Source: Tribonema minus (taxonomy: Eukaryota; Sar; Xanthophyceae; Tribonematales; Tribonemataceae). Taken from it: a DNA stretch of 64,000 nucleotides. The notes beneath the pieces were generated by a model, which was not told where the DNA came from, searched no databases, and was given only the letters and a program-made list of their open reading frames with translations. Shown here piece by piece: positions 58,722 to 64,000 of this stretch; the first letter of the stretch is position 1, and every line of letters starts with the position of its first letter. The stretch spans positions 1-64,000 of the forward strand of contig JAFCMP010000035.1 of NCBI GenBank assembly GCA_017506865.1, written 5' to 3'. A program made the translations under genes and the position numbers.

Positions 58722-60600
58722 CTGTGTCACGCGGACACAGCGAAGGGGGGAGGGACGGTTGTGAGGGCCGGGCACCCATCATTTGCATTGGACAGGCGGC
58801 AGGAGACGACGCCGCGGCGCGCGGAGATGCGAGTTGTGCGCAGAGTCAGCGCGGTTCTGTGCTGGGCCTGCACGAGGCAAGATTCTGCAGAGCCCCGCGA
58901 GGGCAAAATGACCGTCACGGAGCCTTGTGCAGACGCCGGTAGCTGACTGCCTGTCTGCGCCGGTGGCGCGACACGTCAACTTGAGGTTCGGCACCACGCG
59001 TTCCGCCACGCGTCAACTTGAGGTTCGACAGCGCGCCCCCCGCCGCGACGGCGTCACACGCGCACCGCGCATAACCGCGACGCAGCGCACAGGCGACACA
59101 CAGTGCACGCCGGCGCGACGTGGCGTGCTAAGCGCTACGTGCAAGGCGCGAAGCCTGGATTGGGGAGCAGTATTGTTCGTAAGGAGCGGCTCAGCGTAGA
59201 AGCGTAGCCAGTGGTGCTGCGCTGACGCGAATAGATGGTCTGTCAGTGAGGCTGAGCCGCTGCCGGTTGCGCACATGCCTATTTGTTGACACATGTGCCG
59301 AATGATTGCATCATCTTCAAAAGGCGGGCCCACTCATGTCCATCATGCCGTTTCGTGGCCTGCACAGCCAGCGACGCTATCGTCGATAAAGCTGCGCTAG
59401 GAAGCGACTGATCGTGACCATTTCATGTGTGATGAGCAGCCCAAGCAGTACAGCATCTCAAGGCTTCTCCAGCCTATGGAGATACTGTGGACTGAGACCA
59501 GTTGCAGCACGCTGAGCGCAGCATGAAATATAGCAGCGAAGCACCGACAGAATAGTGCTGCCATACGAGTGCATCTGCATGGTACCAGGGCCCTGGACCC
59601 CCAGGTTTGCACAGAATTCTGTTTGTGTCAGCCCTGTGTGTCAAGTCCAATCTGCAGCAAGGTTGCTGCCAATGAATGACCAGCACATTGCACCTTCCAC
59701 CTCAGAGAGTGCAGCAAATCAGGACTCATGCTGCTGCTTACTTGCTATGCATGCATCAGCAAGCCACCATATATATACATCTACCTTCCGAGCAGTAATG
59801 ATGAAGTTTTGATGTTTGACAGACACTGACAGCTGCGCTGTAAGAACCGCGCAGAGCCCGACTGACTGGGCCAGTGACGAAATCATAACATGCGCCTCAG
59901 CCTTGTGCTTTCAACTTCATAGACATGCGCGGCTACAGAGCTGCACTTGCAAACGCCGCATTGTGCAGGTGCACAATCATCGAGCACAAACTTTACAAAC
60001 ACACTGGCTTGATGACAAAGTCGCCAGCAACACAGTCTCTCATGTTACTGCTCGCCTGGCTCTGCTCGACGTGTATGCTGGACCAGAAGCTCTGCTCCGC
60101 CTGGCACAGGGAGAGCACCTCTTGAATATTGCCTCTCCTGCTGGACACCTTGCTGAGAAGGGCAGCATGCCAGTTGCAAACATGGGCACCGCGCTGGTGC
60201 TGCGCCATTCCTTGCGCCTCGGGTGATGCGCAGGTCCGGCCTCTGCCTGTGCCTCCAGCGTATGCGTATCAACGCCTCTCCGAGCGAAGCCGCCCGTTTC
60301 TTGCAGGTACGCAAGTGCAGCTTGCGCAGGCGAAGCACAGCCGGGGGCTGTGTGCACAGCGACGCACACCCTACAGCAGCACAGAGTTCCCTCTGCGCGC
60401 GCTCGAGACGCACGAGAGCTCCAATGGGCTGCACTTGCAAGCATAGCATCGGCGACCTGGTGCCAAAATATCTCCAGCTCCGAGTGAGACCGTATAGAAT
60501 GGGAGATTTTGCCGGACTCCGCCACCACCTCACGCTCGACGCGCAGCAAGCACGCAGCGGCACAGCTTGAGATTTCCGCCACTAGAGATGTAGATATAGA
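58722..60600. other. No gene recognised
   Basis: About 1.9 kb. Two copies of the word GTCAACTTGAGGTTCG lie at 58976 and 59014, part of the dispersed motif. Long open frames on both strands at 59.8-60.9 kb were examined and not supported. Confidence 0.35.
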
Positions 60601-60642
60601 TGTACTTTCAATGCGCTTGTCTGCGAAAAACAGACGTGCGAT

Positions 60643-61822
60643 GTGTGGACCCAGGCGGGCAAACTCTTCAACTTCAACTGGCGCCGGACGACGACACGAT
60701 TGCGTGGCGCGATCTGCTGCAACACGGGCAGGCGGAGCTGCGGGGCTGGGCATGCGGACTCGCGCCGGCGCGCACCGCTCTGCTGCGCCAGCGGTGGCGC
60801 GCGAGCCAGGCTCTGCCCAGGCCCCCGGCCGGTGCTGCCGCGGCGACAAGCGCTCGCCGCCACACGCTGTGCCGGCTTGAAGCAGCAAATACGTTGGAAG
60901 CAGTCGCGGCGTGGCGCAGCGGCGCCTCTAAGGGGGCATGGGTTTCTTGGCGCAATTGCCGAGCACTGACCCAGCGGAGACCGTGTGCCGCCAGAATTCC
61001 GCGAGACGCTGCGGCGGCGCCACCTGGGCGTAGCGAGCCCCGCCCCCGCTGCCGTGCGGTGCCCCAAGTGCCATAAACCAATAAACTCAGGCGCGCACCT
61101 GCGCCGCTGCACACAAGGGCTTAACGTCACGCGACCCACTTGCTCGCGGACGCGCTCTTTCAGCTGCTCAAGCACGTGGCCCACCTCCACAGTCTCGACC
61201 GGGACACCCATTGCCCCCTTCCGCCGCTCTGCGGCGCGCCACGGGTTCAACACGTTCATGGACATCGTCTTCGGCAGCAACCAGGTTTGCCTTCCGGTCC
61301 CAAAAGTGCAGCCGAGCGCAGAAGCGGCAGCGGCAGGCCGGTGCACTAAAGTGCGCGAAGTAGCTTGTTTTGCATAGACGTCATCATACGTGACAGCTTG
61401 TGCCCTTCCCGCCTCCGTCAGGCTCAGGGGCGCGTGCGCGATGTGCAGCGCGTGCTTGAATCGGCTTCGCAGGAAAAGATAGACACATACGTAGTCTCAG
61501 GGGCCTTGGACCCCACTATAGTATACGCACCCTATTTTCCGCAGCCTTTGACCACTTCGGTGCTATGTCACGCGACACCCAGGCGCTGCTACACGCACTC
61601 GCCGAGCAGAGCTCGCAGGGCAGCTACAACCTTGCGCAGTGCGTTGCCTTCTGCCGCCGCCGCACCTCCCTCGTGCTACAGCGTGCGCTCACACGTGTCG
61701 TGATTGACAACTGGAACGCAGTCATAGCCCCTGATGGCGACGTCAGCGCTTACCGCCGCATCGCACTGTTGCAGGTGCCGCGGCCCTTGCCGGCCAGCGC
61801 CGAACCGCCGCCCCCTCCGTAG
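60643..61822 (+). mobile_element. Broken retroelement 3' part (C-terminal region of a reverse-transcriptase polyprotein)
   Basis: Several adjacent open pieces on the plus strand show, in order, the hallmarks of the C-terminal region of algal reverse-transcriptase polyproteins: PPEFRETLRRRHLG; a zinc-knuckle-like RCPKCHKPINSGAHLRRC; LLADALFQLLKHV; QEKIDTYVVSGALDP; and RDTQALLHALAEQSS leading to CVAFCRRRTSLVLQRALTRV. The pieces lie in different frames, so the copy is dead, with several breaks. No long terminal repeats or target-site duplication are evident, and the polymerase core is not recognisable upstream. I favour a non-LTR type but cannot settle the class. Moderate decay suggests an old insertion. 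Confidence 0.6.
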
Positions 61823-62822
61823 ATACATTTATTGCAAAGCCCGATGTCATCGTGTGCTGAGCCCATGCGGTCCAGGACATAATATACAACTTCAACCCCT
61901 GGGTAAACACCTAACTATCGTCTACCCTGGCAGACAACTCACAGTAAAAAAGTAGTTTTGGGTGATGCTTTGGCTGATACAATGCATTTCCTGGACTGAT
62001 GTTGATGCTACGCTGGTGATTGTGGCATTGCCCTTGTCACGGTCTGCGCCTCGCTCCTCGTGCGTGGCTATGCACCTGTACATTGCCACAACAGCCTGAG
62101 CGCTGGTGTCAACACACAAAATTCGCACGCTTTCACAGCAATGAATTCATATCTCCCCACCACCTGCTCAGCGCATGAGAAGGTTTCAAACGTAAACACA
62201 GTATTTGGCAGTATCTCCTCTGTTCACTGGTGTTGGAGCGATTCTTGTTGCCAACGTCGACAAGGATGCGGCGACGACAAGGACAGACCTAATTATGCAA
62301 ACGTACCCAGCGCACCAACCTTCAGGCAGAAACGCCATTGCAACCAAAAGGAAGCGCCTAAGGAGTGCGCGTATTCAAATACTCTCAAGGTGCATTAGCA
62401 AGGCCTGAACAACACCAGGCAGGCAGACTTCAAGTGTGACCTGAATTTGTAAGCAACCAAAGGCGCACCGTGATTTGCCCCAAAACAACTCCCTACTTAG
62501 CTTACAGTATCGGCACCCTATCTGTGGTGGACCACCCACATGCTACAACAACGTCGACAGGCGCGAGCCAAAGCGCGGGACTGCGCGCGCCGTGTAACGT
62601 ATTGGAGTGGGTGATGGAGTCTGCAGCAGCGTCATCCCCTGCAGAGCGACGCGTGCCGCGCGTCGTGAAGAACTGGGTGGAGAGCCACTAGGAATCTACG
62701 CGCGCGCTGTGATGCTGACCTACGCACTGACACCGACACTATAAACACGCAACCGACCTCGTCCCCCCTCTACCCTCGCTTATGGCACACAGCTCTCAGC
62801 GGCCGCCGCCGCCCCCCGCTGC
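61823..62822. other. No gene recognised
   Basis: About 1 kb between the retroelement remnant and the stop of the minus-strand membrane protein. It is relatively AT-rich and holds only short open frames without domains. Confidence 0.4.
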
Positions 62823-63691
62823 TCAAACGATGTGCGGTGGGCTGTCCATGGGCGCCAGCGCCGCCGCCTGCAGCACCGAACCGCGCTCCGCGCCCGCCAC
62901 GGGCGTGACGAGCTCGGTCGGCGTGCGCACGCTGGGGCGGCGCGCGCGCGTCGGCGTTCGCATGCTCGCGCTCGCGCCGCGCGACCTGAAGCCCCTGCTG
63001 CCGTCGGCGGGGGCGCGGCGGGTGGCGTACGCGGGGCCCGGGTCGACGGCGTCGCCGTCTGTCGGCTCGAGGGACGACCTCTCCGTGCTGCTGCCGCGGC
63101 GCGCGCCGCTGGTGCTCCACAGGCGCCACCACTTGGAGCCCGCGCGCTTGACGTGGCGCACGACGCCCTCGCCCGTGCGCCAGACCATGACGCACGTGCC
63201 GATGCCGCCGACGACCGCGAGGACGAGGTTCGCATAGACGATGGCCGTCGCAGCGGGGCTGTACTGCGCCTCGAAGCGCATCGCGACGGCGCCGACGATC
63301 TTGTACGCGCCGTTCCCCTGCCCCTGCCCCTGCACCCACTCGACGCTCGTCGTGGTGCCGTCGGGGTTGCCCTGGCGCACGCTGATCTCGTCCATGACGA
63401 GCAGCGACGCGGGGCCGACGATGACGAAGATGAAGGTCACGCTCGTCACCGCCTTGGCGCCTGCGAGGCTGAAGAACTTGTAGAAGAAGAAGATGATCTC
63501 CTTGCGCCCCGCGTACGCCGCGATGACGCCCGTCATGGTGAAGGCGAGGCTCAGCAGCGCGCCCGCGACGGTAGACGTGTAGTCCGCGTTGGACAGCTCC
63601 GAGTCGGCCGTCTGCTTGAGCGCGACGGTCGCGCTGTCGAGCGCCGCGTCGATGCCCGCCGTCGTCGCGCCGGGGATGGGGTACTCGCTGC
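62823..63691 (-). CDS. Last exon of a membrane protein, N-terminus beyond the window, family unknown
   Basis: A 289-codon exon runs from an acceptor (GACGCAG, exon start 63691, phase 1) to the stop at 62823. Three transmembrane helices are clear: VAGALLSLAFTMTGVIAAYA, VTSVTFIFVIVGPASLLVMD, and ATAIVYANLVLAVVGGIGTC with VMVW. A loop between helices 2 and 3 contains GNPDGTTTSVEWVQGQGQG. A long basic, Ser/Thr/Arg-rich cytosolic-type tail of about 120 residues follows (HVKRAGSKWWRLW ... MRTPTRARRPSVRTPTELV). The segment before helix 1 (GIDAALDSATVALKQTADSE) is likely extracytosolic. Earlier exons should lie to the right of 63691, probably beyond base 64000. I do not recognise the family. Confidence 0.6.
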
Positions 63692-64000
63692 CTGCGTCAC
63701 AACACACCACACACGGCAGGGATCGCGCGTGGTCGGCGTGAGAGAGCGGCGCAGCAGCTGTGAAGCGCGCGCTGCGCACACCTGCTGATGCTGCGGCAAT
63801 GTCGAATTGTCAGAAGGAGGGCGGTGGGGGTTGCTCAAAGCGCTATGGCTGTTCGCGTGAGTGCTGCCACATGGCGCGTGCTGTCATATGTGCTGTCCGC
63901 AGCGCACCTGATGCGCTGTGGCAGTGGTGCGCGCAGCCGGAAAGAGCGTAACCGGTTTAGTTCGTGCTGGCGGCAGGCGGTGGCATGAGTGACGTGAGCT

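Noticed and set aside
60040-60888. Minus-strand open frame of 282 codons
   Set aside because: No domain, no splice-site context that links it to the Ala/Pro-rich protein, and it overlaps the retroelement remnant on the other strand.

Overview
The window looks like nuclear DNA of a flagellated alga with a secondary (red-derived) plastid, most likely a haptophyte or an ochrophyte stramenopile. The grounds are: genes broken into many short GC-rich exons separated by 50-1,500 bp introns (mostly GT-AG, at least four GC-AG); a complete gene for the ciliary/centriolar coiled-coil protein CCDC146/MBO2; two proteins that start with a signal peptide followed by the A-F motif typical of bipartite plastid presequences (ending SASAF and CNAF); and TTAGGG/CCCTAA-type repeats. 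I cannot name the species. No rRNA, tRNA, CRISPR array or prokaryotic feature was recognised.

Layout. 0.3-6.6 kb (-): ten exons of an AAAP/SLC38-like amino acid transporter whose last exon lies outside the window. 8.7-12.5 kb (-): ARS2/SERRATE. 13.2-14.5 kb (-): an SLC25 carrier close to the peroxisomal ATP carrier PNC/ANT1. 15.4-15.9 kb (+): an ERV1/ALR sulfhydryl oxidase. 16.4-16.8 kb (+): a probable retroelement scrap. 17.1-19.2 kb (-): a putative plastid protein with two YCII-like domains. 21.1-21.5 kb (-): a small membrane protein, divergent from the next gene. 21.8-38.2 kb (+): a 19-exon GH3 beta-glucosidase/exo-glycosidase (1,063 aa) with a membrane anchor at each end. 40.7-41.9 kb (-): a plastid-targeted protein of unknown role, divergent from CCDC146. 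42.1-56.1 kb (+): CCDC146/MBO2, 21 exons, 957 aa. 57.9-58.7 kb (-): the last exon of an Ala/Pro-rich protein. 60.6-61.8 kb (+): a broken retroelement 3' part. 62.8-63.7 kb (-): the last exon of a membrane protein. Exon models were made by hand by joining conserved-looking blocks at AG and GT/GC sites; for GH3 and CCDC146 every junction keeps reading frame over the whole gene.

The most unusual feature is in the introns. In both long genes many introns are filled with tandem copies of the adjacent exon end plus its splice site: donor-side copies after GH3 exons 4, 8 and 13 and CCDC146 exons 5 and 12, and acceptor-side copies before GH3 exons 16 and 18 and CCDC146 exons 11, 12 and 13. One array repeats the GH3 exon that carries the catalytic nucleophile. 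Telomere-like CCCTAA runs, 20-26 nt homopolymer G/C tracts and a dispersed TTCAAGTTGAAG-like word also recur, mostly in non-coding DNA. The genes serve unrelated cell functions and do not form a pathway; two close divergent pairs probably share promoters.
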